Source of the DNA: Vandiemenella viatica
Lineage: Eukaryota; Arthropoda; Insecta; Orthoptera; Morabidae
Assembly (NCBI GenBank): GCA_031002005.1
Contig: CM061920.1
Location: 115,062,095-115,126,094, forward strand
Direction of reading: 5' to 3'
Length of the DNA: 64,000 nt
Part shown: positions 45,925 to 57,354 of the stretch, piece after piece
How the letters are laid out: each line of letters starts with the position of its first letter
Position numbering within the stretch: the stretch's first letter is position 1
Translations under genes and position numbers: made by a program
Notes under the pieces: generated by a model
Databases searched by the model: none
What the model was told of the DNA's origin: nothing
The model's input: the letters and a program-made list of their open reading frames with translations, nothing else

Positions 45925-46315
45925 TTCTAGGTTTGATGACTGTTACACTGTCCAATGTGTCCTGCCCAGTTGAGCTTGTTATAAATTGGTATGCCAAGAT
46001 ACTTATGTTTCAAGTATTCAACAAGCAATTCTTTTCCCACCTTGTAGTCATAATCAACCTTCAACTTTTTATCTGTATACCTAATAAACAGACTCTTCTT
46101 GGCATCTATCTTCATTCCATGCTGACCCACCAATTTATAAACTCTATACAGGTCACCCTGAGCGGTTCACAGTCGTTTACTCTTTCAATCCTTTTATATA
46201 GCATTATGTCATCTGCAAACAATGTAACTTCTGATAGTGAACAATCAACACAACCATTCATTAGAATGTTGACTAGCAATGGTCCCAATACACTACCCTG
46301 TGGTACCTTTTGAAA
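45925..46315 (-). pseudogene. LINE RT fragment (same family as 20641-22261)
   Basis: The minus strand reads VPQGSVLGPLL near 46300, LFADDIMLYKRI near 46210, GMKIDAKKSLFIRYTDKK near 46115 and KYLGIPIYNKLNWAGHIGQ near 45990. Each has a counterpart in the plus-strand fragment at 21352-21720. A frameshift lies near 46170. 5' and 3' portions are missing. Confidence 0.8.
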
Positions 46316-47890
46316 TATGAAGTATGAACATGGAAGAGATATCGCTTTGCTTTTCTATTGTTTGAAACAAATAAATCTATTGATAACCCTGAAATTAATG
46401 AGTTTTTATCAAAGATAAAAATACTCAATAAAAAGGCTTCTGATAAAAAAAAATTTCCTGGCTTTGTTACTAACTGATTGAAGAAGGTCTGACTGAGATA
46501 CATTTATACCGAGTTGTGGGCATGATAACAAATGTACCACAGATTCAATCACATGAAAAGAAGATGTGGTATCTGACTGTTTTCATAGGTATCCCTATGA
46601 AGCAAGAGTATCTTTGCAGTGGTAACTCCAGCTCAAAGTCTGGAAAAATACAAATCTGCGGTATACTGAAAGAGGTAGCCATGTAAAGCTAAACACGCCA
46701 TACCACAAGGAAGGTCAGAGGAAAATATTTGAAGTCTATTGGGTTGGACACTATGAGGTCTTGAAGACTCTCTAGAAACTAAAGATTAAGCCTTCCACAC
46801 AGGGAACTAGTAGACCATATAAATACATTAAGACCCCTACTTTTGAATTTAAAAATAAACCCGGCATATCCTGCACAGCAGATTACAAACAGCACAGCCA
46901 GCATTGCAAATAGCAGTAACTAATCTAGAAATTCAATATAGTTTTAGTTGTTATGCATTACAAAATGTGGTAATGCCTTAGCCATGCACAGAATTACAGA
47001 AAAATGTAAGGTTTGAACAGATACCACACAAAAAGTTCTGATAAATATAACATGTAATTTAATCTTTTATTGTGTTCTAAAACAGTAAAACTAATCTATA
47101 TTTTGTCAAAGGATGGAAATAAACTCAAACTTTAAGGTGCAGTGCTCGTTTACCACCCATTTTACCTTTTGACTTTGCCAGCAGGGGCCAGACATTCAAA
47201 TTTTTCCGAACCCTGTCAATTGTGTAACATTTAGGAACATGTTGCTGCTACAGAAATATGTTTTCAGCCTACAGACCAGCAACAGCCAGCTACCAGCATG
47301 ATTATCGGACATTGAGCATGCAACAAACAAAGATTTCGAGTAATGGAGATGTGTATCTAACAGTTTACTTTGAAAACTTCAATACAAGTACTAATCTTGT
47401 TTCCAGATCAATTTCTTTGTATTTTGTGGGTTAAGAGGAAGAATCAAATAATTTTCAAGTAAACAATTTTTCAGATATCTGGACTATGATGAATTTTTAT
47501 TAACAATTGTAAACCTTTAGAGGCACAAAACCCATTTGGGATGCATTTGGTGTGCAGGATAGCTCTTAGCTGAATTCTGTCATTTCTACTAGCCTTTCAT
47601 AGTGAAATTTTTATTTTTTTCCTATTTTTTCCCCCCCAATCTTCCTTCATGAATTCCTATTTTCCAGCACCACTACTCTAACACTGGGAAGCCAAGGTTA
47701 TTTTCTGAGTACCAATAATCTTCCACCTTTTGTAGTATTAAGGTTGTTAATCAACTGTTTAAGTTTTGTTATAGAGAATACGGGTTTTGCATGAATTAAT
47801 ATGGGTATATCAGCATAAGCAAGAATGTATGTGTTTAAGAGACTTCTATAATTGGATAAGGGAAACAAAGAAACTGCCGCGAGGCACTGA
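46316..47890. other. Intronic DNA without recognised features
   Basis: No convincing frame, splice-bounded exon or element terminus seen on either strand. It lies within the proposed intron 43011-49825. Confidence 0.4.
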
Positions 47891-47894
47891 AAAT

Positions 47895-48067
47895 AAGATA
47901 GAATAGGGAAAATAAACAGTTACCCGTCACTTACCACAGATAAAGGCAGGAGGGCGAGACACGCAAAAACACAAAAACAAACGAATTGCACAATATTTCG
48001 TCTCGCCCTCCTGCCTTCATCTGTGGTAAGTGACGGGTAACTGTTTATTTTCCCTATCCTATCTTAT
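47895..48067. repeat. PLE-terminus palindrome with 65-bp arms
   Basis: The left arm (GGGAAAATAAACAGTTACCC, then GTCACTTACCACAGAT, AAGGCAGGAGGGCGAGAC) is the reverse complement of the right arm with one or two differences. The central ~40 nt contains CAATATTTCGTCTCGCC. The right arm ends CATCTGTGGTAAGTGACGGG and TATCC, the block found at PLE ends at 40092 and 50528. Confidence 0.85.
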
Positions 48068-49825
48068 TTTCAGAGACTTGTATAAATCTGATATGGTTGG
48101 AAAGGTTGAACTGGTTCAATGCAAGTGCTATATAGACACTTAGAAATGGTGTTATAATGGAAGAAATATGTAGTTGTGGAATACAAATTTTTTTAGTGTC
48201 TAAGTTTTTTTACTTTTTTTAGTTAATTATGCATAGAACATGCTTTCTGTAAGATATTTTCCTCTAATATTTTTCCTATCCTTGTTTGTTTCAAATACTG
48301 AGTTTGATTAGATAAAACCACTCACAAATGGTGTGTTATTCTCAAAGTAGATGTAATACATTTTGGAAAATTAGAATACGATTTCCAAATCGTGAAAAAT
48401 GAAATTCAGCTGAACCTTGTTTCTAATAATCAATACAATATTCCTAAGGGGAACTTTTCACAAGACAACTTGATAATGGACTTAATTTCTTCCAATCTCA
48501 AGAGTGATACATACTACCTTTACAGTAAGAATTCCATGACTTTAAAAAAAAATTATCACATACATCGAATAGAATCAAATGATCATGTTTTCATTTGGAA
48601 GGTAACCAAAACTAACCATATTTTGTTAAAATGCACAGCTAATGGATTTTTTCTTTACTAACTGCTTGCACCATTACAGTTACAAGTAACCAAACTGACC
48701 CAACTAAAATCACAAAAATAATCAATCAGTGGAACTGGCAGTGAAATAGTCAATTTTAGTTCATTAGATTTACTTAGTTTTACACAATAATTTCCATAAA
48801 CTTTTGTTCAAATAAGGCCATGCATGTAGGTAACAATAGGCGATTACACTAGCCAATTATGTATTACAAGCATAGAAATATCCGATCAGCAATCAATCCT
48901 TATCACCTTGAAAGTGCTCTAATCATAAATCAGAACAGCTATTAGGGAAAAATATTAGTTACAATCACTTTCATTCTGCGTTGAAATGCATATAACTAGT
49001 CAACTAAACAAAAAAAAGGAAAACAGGGATAATATAGCAATTAGCAGTTAAGTAAATGCACAGAAGGGGGAAAGGCAGGGACAGGGATACTGTAAACTAC
49101 CTTTTAGCTCACCAAAAGCATTCCCACTAGCTATCCTCAGTAGTAATATACTTTATAGTTCAGTTTTGAAGATGCTTATGTGGGAGACAGAAATTTCACA
49201 TAATTTTCAACTTGAATCAATTTTCCTGCATTCATTTCCACAACTAAAGCTCACCATAAGAATCATTTTTAAGTGTATTCATTATGTCCGGAAAAATTTA
49301 GTTTGTTTATGTTTCAGGCCATGCGGTTATGAAAACTAAAATCTAAGATTCGAAATAACTTTGAATTGAGTAAAGTCACAGCTGACCTCTTATCACCAGC
49401 AATATCTAGCATATTTTGAAAGTAAAATTAACTAATTAGGCCAAATTTAATTACCACTTTTAATTAAGAGAAAAAATAAAGATTAACTAAAAGAAATAAA
49501 ATTGAAAAATTTATATTTACTGGCTTAAAAATATACCTTGGTTTTTGAAAAAAAGTTTAAGCATTTGTAAGATAATTAAGATTTTGGAAAGAGATTGTCG
49601 TGAATTGTTGAGGAGCGGCAAGTTGCAGCAAGCTGATGATGTAAGAGACTTCAAGGTTAATCTTATAAAAACCTTTTCAAAGGCTAAACTAAATTAAGAT
49701 AGATAGAATATGATATCAGAAAGTCCATGCATTAATTGCAAGTTAAGCCATCAAGTATATTTGGAGATATTAATTTTCCAAAGATTTTGCTGACAGCATA
49801 GAAACTGGAAAGGTGATAAAAGTAC
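48068..49825. other. Intronic DNA, no supported gene
   Basis: An 89-codon open frame at 48392-48661 on the plus strand has no recognised motif, no splice logic and AT-driven composition. The rest shows nothing recognisable. This is the 5' part of the proposed host intron. Confidence 0.4.
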
Positions 49826-50022
49826 CTGCAGCCAGCTTGAAAATTCTCAGTCTTCCACTAGATTCCAAACTGTTAACTTCACGTCGTTGGCGCTGCACAT
49901 CATCACATGTCGTAATCGTTCTCTCACTAATGTTAGTGGGACTTAGTGTTTGTCTTCTTGAGTGAATGCACTTAATCTGACAATCTTCAAAGGAACTGTT
50001 GTCCGATGCTTTATTCGAAATT
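49826..50022 (-). CDS. Host-gene coding exon (upstream of the two seen)
   Basis: A 197-nt minus-strand exon, open in one frame, entered at phase 2 and left at phase 1. The acceptor is GTCGGTACCAG/AATTTCG with only a weak pyrimidine tract. The donor is GCTGCAG/GTACTT. The frame includes ISNKASDNSSFEDCQIKC, then RRQTLSPTNISERTITTCDD and GRLRIFKLAA at the end. Codon use is mixed and GC is higher than the flanks. Upstream the frame hits TGA within about ten codons, so a splice acceptor, not a longer ORF, sets the 5' edge. The exit phase fits the exon at 43010 exactly. The product is not recognised. Confidence 0.65.
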
Positions 50023-50104
50023 CTGGTACCGACAATATAAGTGTGAACTTTTCAAGAATATAAGTATTTTGTGATCCTAAAACTGTGTCAAGTGAACTTA
50101 TTTA

Positions 50105-50399
50105 TTGTACCCTTTGCGTTTGGGGTGTGTAACACGAATGAATACATTATTAAATCTTAAGATACCAGAAGGCTACACAGATCATGAACTTAACTGTTCA
50201 CAGTTTAGGCAAAGTGTTGCTAAGCCCCTGGCAATAGCGTTAGGCCTAACAATAGGTGGATTGGAATACAATCTAAACAACAATAGGAAATTATAAAAAC
50301 AAAAGTATGGTGTAACAAAGAGTTGAAATGATACCAAATAATAATACAGATGAAAGTTAGATTAAGTTGCCAGAAATGAAGTTCAAAGCGTGACTGGTA
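50105..50399. other. Unassigned DNA
   Basis: A 63-codon plus-strand frame (50105-50296) lacks support. No element end recognised. Confidence 0.35.
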
Positions 50400-50575
50400 G
50401 TCGGCCGTCTATGTGTACACATGTGACGCCGCCTGGGGCTTCACCTTCTGCACGTTTAAGGCTGCTGTAGGCCGAAATATTGCGCTTATCTTGTGTTTGT
50501 TTTTTGTTCGTCGTCCCAGCCGCCTTCATCTGTGGTAAGTGTTGGGTCATATTTCCCTATCCTTCCTTAACAATA
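50400..50575 (+). repeat. PLE terminal region
   Basis: Shares TATGTGTACACATGTGACGC-style start, AAGGCTG...TAGGCCGAAATAT, TTGTTCGTC and CCGCCTTCATCTGTGGTAAG with 39960-40130 and with the complement of 31845-32010. It is a solo terminus with no coding body beside it. Confidence 0.7.
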
Positions 50576-50649
50576 TTAATTAGTTTGTTAGAACATATAA
50601 GTTTAAACAGCAAATGAAATTGGTTTGATCAGAATCTTCCTAATTTCTT

Positions 50650-52199
50650 TCTGCAGCCATCGTTACCTAGTGCAGACCAATGATATTTGTGTGCGGTAGT
50701 AGCATGGAGTTTCCCATCATGCAAAACATTGGCCAAATGCCAGCTGCTGTAGGGTGTAAGAGATATGGTGGTTGAAAGTGGTCAATCTGAGATATTTTCA
50801 TATTTAAACCAAAAACATGTGTCCTTATATTTTATTTTGTTTTGCCACAACTACTTAGCAAAGATCACTGTTGTTTGTGTGTGGTAGTGGCATTGAGTCT
50901 CCCACCATGCACCATGGTGGTTGCATGTCGATAGCTATGAGATTGTTGGAGATATGGTGGTTGAAAGTGGACGACCTGGGGAACTTTCATATTTCGACCA
51001 AAGATGTGTCCCCATATTTCACTTTTCAGCCATAACTACATAGTGCCACTGGCGTTTGTATGTGGTAGTATCATGGAGTAACACATTGTGCACAACATTG
51101 GCAGAATGTCTGTAGTTGTAAGGGAGTGGGAGATATGGTGGTTGAAAATGGTCAATTAGGGACATTTTCATATTTTAATTAAAGACGTGTGTCTGTATAT
51201 TTCACTTTGCTGCCACAACTACATAGCGCAGAACACTGGTGTTTATGCATGGTAGTGGTGTTGAGTCTCCTATCATACACTATGGTGGTTAGATGTTGGT
51301 AGTTATGGAAATGTGGGAGATATGGTGGTTGAAAGTGGTCGACCTAGGGCAGTTTCCCATTTCTACCAAAGATGTATGTGTCCCCGTATTTCACCTCGCA
51401 GCCAGAACTACCAAGCACAGACCACTGGCATGTTTGTATGTGGTAGTAGCCTGCCGAAGTTTTCTATCACACACTACAGTGATTGCATTATCGGTAGCTG
51501 TGGGGTTATGGTTGACCTGATATAAAAATAGACATTTGTGTCCCTAAATTTCATTCTGCAATTAAACTACCAAGCACAGTTCCCCAGTGTTTGCATGTCA
51601 TTAGCTATGGGGGTGTGGGATATATGGTGGTTGAAATTGCTTGATGGAGGGCATTTTCATATTTTGACCAAGAACATGTGTCCCTATATTTCACTCTGCA
51701 GTCAAAAGTACGTAATGCAGATCACTGGTATTTGTGTGTGATAGTAGCCTCAAGTCTCCCATAGTGCAGTATGGAGGTTGCATATCATTAGCTGTGGGAT
51801 CGTGGGAGATGTGGTGGTTGAAAATGATCTATCGAGGGTATTTTGTTATTTCGAGCAAAGATGTGCGTGTCCTTATATTTTACTTTGCAATCACAGCTGC
51901 ATAGCATAGATCACTGGTGTTTGTGTGTAGTAGTCTCCCATCATGCATTATGGCGTTTGCATATCAGTAGCAGCGGGGGGTTTGCGAAATATGAAGGTTG
52001 AAAGTAGTCGACCGATGGCATTTTCATATTTCGACCAAAGACTTGTGTCCCTATATTTAACTTAGTAGCCATAAATAGCCTGTGAAGATCACTTGCGTTT
52101 ATGTGTGGCATTAGCCTCGAGCCTCCCATCATACAGTAAGGTGGCAGCTGTCAATGAAAATTCTTAACAAAAACTAACAAAGTCGTCGGGACCAGCTAG
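50650..52199 (+). repeat. ~185-bp minisatellite array, Helitron-like 3' end
   Basis: About eight units share GAGATATGGTGGTTGAAAGTGG, CATTTTCATATTTCGACCAAAGA and TGTGTCCNTATATTTCACT. Anchors (GGTTGAAA-type) lie near 50774, 50961, 51142, 51328, 51502 (truncated), 51629, 51812 and 51987, so the period is about 175-187 bp. The end reads CAAAGTCGTCGGGACCAGCTAG then T, similar to the array ending at 54026. The unit holds no long ORF. A Helitron assignment rests only on the CTAG/T terminus. Confidence 0.7.
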
Positions 52200-52929
52200 T
52201 ATTCTATAATCTCGTGAAGTGTGTTTTGAGTTTTTTTTAGTAATTTTCATTTGTTTACGAGAATAATTTGGACAAAGTTCCTATTTAGTTTACAAATGAA
52301 ATATAGTGTCACTCGTCTACAAGTCTAAAAGAAATTCCATAAAGATATAAAAGAAAAAAAAGAAATACAGAGCAAAAATATACAGAAAATATATAGACGT
52401 TTAACTTCTTGTGGATGTGAACACTGATACACACACTAAATACATTTTTCCCAGTTTCCAATTTTTTTCTTAATCTATCACACATCAATACTAAATGTTT
52501 TGCCAATGCTAAATCAACTATCTAGGCAAAATATTTTCAGAGTTCTGCAAACATACAACATAAAAACACTCCATTTCATCAGTGGACTGAGGGATTTAGG
52601 GATATCTCTCCAAGCTTTGAACTGGAGAACATCACAAGGTGATGAGTGATAATAATATCATTGGATGGTGTGAGAGTGAGTTAGTGAGACAAACTGTGTA
52701 CTGAACTAACTTGCCACTACAAGGTGCCGGAGTGTGTTGTTGTGAAAGTAAATCATGATTGGCTCTCAGCAGCATTAAATGTAGGTAGTATTTATTACCC
52801 AATGGCTATAATAAAAGTGCAGAGCATGCAGAAACACTGTACCTTTATCCATAAACTTTGCATCTTTGGTGGCAAAGTATTAAACACCAATTACCTGGTG
52901 GTCATCTAATGAGATGTGTTTAATCTTAT
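52200..52929. other. Unassigned DNA between minisatellite arrays
   Basis: No supported gene; short frames at 52309-52506 and 52724-52909 have no motif. A (TA)n tract lies near 52927-52937. Confidence 0.35.
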
Positions 52930-54026
52930 ATATATATACATGTGTTTTACTATATTTCACTTTTCAGCCACCACTACCTAGCACAGATCACAGGTCTTTG
53001 TGTGTGGAAGTAGAATGGAGTTTCCTGTCATGCACAACATTAGCCGAATGTTGATAGCTATGGTGATGTGGGAGATATGATGGTTAAAAGTGGTCGATGC
53101 AGGGCATTTTCGTATTTCAACCAAAGACATGTATCTACATATATGTCACTCTGCTGCCACAACTACATACCATAGACCAATGGTGTTTGTGTGTGGTAGT
53201 GGTATCGTGTCTCCTATCGTGTACTATGGTGGTTAGATGTCGGTATCTATGGGGGTATGGGAGATATGGTGGTTGAAATTGATCGACCTGCGGCACTTTC
53301 ATATTTCTACCAAAAACGTATGTGTCATGGTGTATCACTTTTCAGCCAAAACTATCTAGCGCAGATCACTGGTGTTTGTGTGTACTAGTAGCACAGAGTA
53401 ACCCGTCACTAACGACGTTGGCCAAATTTCGGTAACTGTGGTAGTGTGGGAGATATGGTGGTTGGAAGTGGCTAATCAAGGATATTTTCGCATTTTGACC
53501 AAAGAATATATGTCACTCTGCTGCCATAACTACAAAGCATAGACCATCAGTGTGTGTGTGTGTGTGTGTGTGATAGTGGTACAGTGTCTCATATCGTGTA
53601 CTATGATGGTTATATGTCGGTAGCAATGGGGGTGTGGGAGTAATGGTGGTTGAAAGTGGTCGACCTGCGGCACTTTCATATTTCTACCAAAAACGTATGT
53701 GTCATGGTGTATCACTTTTCAGCCAAAAACTATCCAGCGCAGATCACTGGTGTTTGTGTGTGGTAGTAGCACAGAGTAACCGGTCACTAACAACGTTGGC
53801 AGAATTTCGGTAACTGTGGGAGTATGGGAGATATGGTGGTTTAAATTGGTCGATCAAGGATATTTTCGTATTCTGACTTTGCTGCCTGAAATACATAGCG
53901 CAGATCACTGGCGTTTGTATGTGGTAATAGCATCGAATCTCCCATCGTGCACTATGGTGGTTAGATGTCGGTAGCTGTCAATCCAAATTCTTTACAAACA
54001 CGAACGAAGTCGTGGATACCTGCTAG
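52930..54026 (+). repeat. ~188-bp minisatellite array, Helitron-like 3' end
   Basis: Five units with anchors near 53082, 53270, 53462, 53650 and 53840 share TGTGGTAGTNGNATCGTGTCTC, GGGAGATATGGTGGTTGAAA and CACTTTCATATTTCTACCAAA. A (TG)11-like run sits at 53551-53571. The terminus reads CGAAGTCGTGGATACCTGCTAG then T. Same family as 50650-52199 and, inverted, 11755-12475. Confidence 0.7.
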
Positions 54027-54429
54027 TAAAATCTATTTGTGGATTGTGAAACTAAATACATCTGTGTACAGTGTTGTCATTGTCGGTAGTTAGTAATACC
54101 TGACATTAATATTCTCATGCATGTCTAGAAACAGTTTATTGGATGAGAGATAATAGCAATTAATTGAACCTGCAATCTTTACAAGCATAATGAAGACTAC
54201 ATCTGCAGTAATATGAAAGGCACCACACATCATATATAGTGAATGAAAAAGTTGGTGGACATTACAGTATATTTCACGATTCTAGAAGTAGGGCAAGACA
54301 TCATCAGTTATCACAATTTAGGTCATATGAATTGCTGGGATATGGACTCATTTAATTAATCAACAACCATAAATAGTACATCACAGACTGTTGACACAAG
54401 CTTTAACAAAGTATTTACAACACTCATTC
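54027..54429. other. Unassigned DNA
   Basis: No gene or element terminus recognised. Confidence 0.35.
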
Positions 54430-56600
54430 AAAATACTATTCCCCATCTCTGCATCGTGTGGGAGTAAGTTCTGGTGAAGTTGATGGAATGTTGTTGAGGG
54501 AACTCAGGAATTCTAGAAGTTTATTTTTTAATCATAAATATATCTATCTATCTGAATCACACAGGGAGTTCAATGAGGTTGTGGTTTAGGAAATTTTCTT
54601 CCAGACAACCAAGGAATAAATAAGCAAAGGATGGGACCATGCAGGTACATTTGGTAGTATTGTATTTCTTTTGATATACTTTAGAGTTGAAGGATACATG
54701 GTTTCTGAGAGAATGAGTTTAGACAAGGATGTAAGGAAAGTTGTAATGGTAAGGCTGTGTGGGAGTAGCAGATATAGTAAATTTCCCACACACTGATTGT
54801 GAGAAAATTCAGGAGTCTGGAGGCAAGAGGGACTGTGGACACATGCTCATGGATGTGTAGAGTGTCTTTAACATAGGAATGCAGATTTTGTACAAAGGTT
54901 GGAATGTTGATCGGAAAAAACCGGAAACCCATTCAGTGGCGCAACCCATATGCCATAACTATGTCACCCAGCATTGCCAGCCAAGTGGGTCTTGAGGAGA
55001 AACTACATGGTGGGTGTACAGAAATTCTGAGAAGTTAGAATATAAATTAAGAGAAGACAGGCCTTTTGAGGGACCCTACAGGTCATGGAAAGTTCTTATT
55101 TCTTGTCACACCAAGATGGCCTGTAGCGTGTGGACGGCATGTACTAGAATCAAACAGCCGTCTCTGGATCTCATCCTCACAGCCCATGACAACGGTGGTT
55201 GAGCCCTTAATGGCCAGGAGGCTGATGATGTTACAGTTACTGGACAACTTTCTCATGGCCCGAATTTAAATGCTCCTCTTCACAATCTCCCATGATGGGC
55301 CACTATAGGCACGCAGGATTGTGTAGAGGGCATAATCGTCTGAGTGACTATCATCGGCTATAATCGTGAGTAATCAAGAGCGATCGATTAGTTTTCGGTA
55401 CATCAAAGGAATGCGTGCCGATAATCATACGCGTGTCCACACAACTGCCCATCATTCAGTCACATGGCAGAGGTCCAAAATATGACTCTTTTCACAAACC
55501 AATGGAGATAATTTTTGCGTTAGATTTTCAAAGTCACTTGATGACACGCGATGGAAGTTATCAAATTCTGATGTTCGTTCTGCTAGAAGTTCAGCTATTG
55601 GTTTATTCATGGTTTGTCTGAAGAAGAAAAAATCATGTTTATGGACAGAGAAGTGAAAATGAAGTCACAGGCAAGAGCTGCCTAATACCTAGCACAATAA
55701 CAGGAGGCTCCGTACCTTTTCAGTTGTGGTGAATAGTCAACATCCACCATTTTCTCTTCCTCCATCTATTTTACATTACTTTTTTATGTTCATTCCGATA
55801 ATAGTTATATGTATTAAGCAAATAGATAGCAGCAACCTGTGTTATTTTTCTTTGTGCATCGTTTCTGCCTGGTACTTATTTAATGTTTGCCAGTTATTTC
55901 CAAAAGATTATGGTCATCCCTCCTTTAGTTATACAGTAGCTGTTTCTTCTTTTTTTAATATGTTATAGAAATTATCTGATTAAAGAAAGATTCGTAAGCC
56001 TTTCTTTGTACTAATCATAACTTTAATTCAGTAAATTAATTATCTTACAATGTTCCGCCAACACCAGCCGAAACTACACTGATAACATTTACATCAGACT
56101 TCCTTCTGAGGTTGCACAGTTTGTAAATGGAATTAGAGATGACTGAGTTCAATATCACAACACAGCCAGATCTGTCTTAGCAACCAACACAACAAACAAA
56201 AACCTAACGGAAACAAAACCTCAAGGAATCTATAAAATTATGCTTGAGTAACTTATTAATCCATGATCACCACAAGCCACTATCACTTTGATATCCATTT
56301 TCAAAGGACAACAGTCATTAAAAGAAAATCCACAGACAGCAACCCATGATCACAACAATGATGGCCACTTTTTTAATTCCCCATTATGGGCAATTGTGAA
56401 GAGGAGCCATCACGATTGTGAAGATAGCAACACATGATCGCGACGATGAGGGCCACTTTTTTGATCGCTCATCATGGGTGATTGTGAAGAGGAGCCATAA
56501 GGTTGTTAGAGTGTGAAATCGAGTTTAGGAAGGAGGGTAAGGATCGAGGAGAATTGAGAAACTGCTAGAATATAAGGGTAGAATGCTTTATAAAAACTAA
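54430..56600 (-). pseudogene. Penelope-like element 7, strongly decayed
   Basis: Down the minus strand one can read, in several frames: a KGSTTVVMGCEDEIQ block near 55200, PIVMAYG near 54965, FSDQHSNLC near 54910, an RT segment FAYLFLGCLEENF near 54610 (counterpart of [13 protein letters not shown]), and a thumb end near 54480. An N-terminal-like scrap is at 56507-56600. A TIR element (55266-56502) splits it. No frame survives for more than about 80 codons. Confidence 0.6.
55266..56502. mobile_element. TIR DNA transposon, non-autonomous, in PLE 7
   Basis: The left end GCTCCTCTTCACAATCTCCC is matched by the complement of the right end (GATTGTGAAGAGGAGCC). The right terminus is partly duplicated about 85 bp inward: ATGATGGCCACTTTTTTAAT and CGATGAGGGCCACTTTTTTG, each followed by ATTGTGAAGAGGAGCCAT. 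A GGC start would suit PIF/Harbinger, but the flanking TNA duplication could not be fixed. No transposase recognised. Confidence 0.6.
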
Positions 56601-56609
56601 TCAGGTTGC

Positions 56610-57281
56610 AAGTCGCGTCAAAGTTGAGCCATCTGGCGACGTTTAGGAAGCTTGCACTGCTTCCATTGTCAAGCCCCCACTTAACATCACTGAAGTCTGC
56701 CGCACGGTAGTCTATTATATAGCGCCAGCAGCCGGGAGCGGAGGGGAAAGCGTGTGGAGGGGCGGTCTAGTTGGGCCCTGCTCGCTTGGTGAGGTCATGA
56801 TCGGGTCACTCCTATGCCCTAATATGGCTCAATTCCGTCTGGTTTTTAATAATCCAATTACTGGCTTCCAAGCTTGGCTTAAATTGAGGCCTTGATCACA
56901 ATTAATAACATTATTACTAAGCCTAATCTCAATAGTCTCCTTCACAACACTGTCCCAAAAGTTATTTGCGTAACAAAGGCGTGTCATTTTGTCTAAGCAT
57001 GGTTCGTGTCCGTTGTCAATGGCGTGTTCGGCTAAGGCAGATTTTTCTTTTTGTCCAAGTTTAAAATGTCTGATGTGTTCTTTGCGTCTTTCATTAATAG
57101 TCCATAAGGTTTGCCTATATAAGAAGTGCCACATTCACATGGAATTTTGTACACTCCAGGAACTCGAAGATTGAAGACCATCCTTTGGAAGTTCGCAACA
57201 GCTGTCCAATTTTTGGTGGAGGTCGAAAAATCGAACGGATGCCCTGTTTGTTGAGTAACCTTGCTATTTTTGATGTTACTG
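56610..57281 (-). pseudogene. PLE 8, GIY-YIG part and 3' UTR
   Basis: The frame from 57281 reads VAVTSKIARLLNKQGIRSIF and PPPKIGQLLRTSK. After a frameshift it continues as a GIY-YIG domain: CECGTSYIG-equivalent near 57130, then RRKEHIRHFKLGQKEKSALA, EHAIDNGHE and a LNLSQAWKPVI end near 56850. A different PLE group from those at 24300-45592. Its upstream half is at 62976-63333, beyond a CR1 insertion. A GC-rich 3' UTR follows (56660-56820). Confidence 0.8.
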
Positions 57282-57354
57282 CTACATCTACATCTACATC
57301 CATACTCTGTGAATCACAAACATTGTGGGTGGCAGAGGGTGCTAAGCACCAATC

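Noticed and set aside
48392..48661. 89-codon plus-strand open frame
   Set aside because: Asn/Lys/Ser-rich product driven by AT content, no motif; lies inside the intron of the proposed minus-strand gene.
54586..54932. Membrane-protein-like hydrophobic frames
   Set aside because: Frame-shifted readings of decayed PLE RT; the alternative frames show FAYLFLGCLEENF-type RT motifs.
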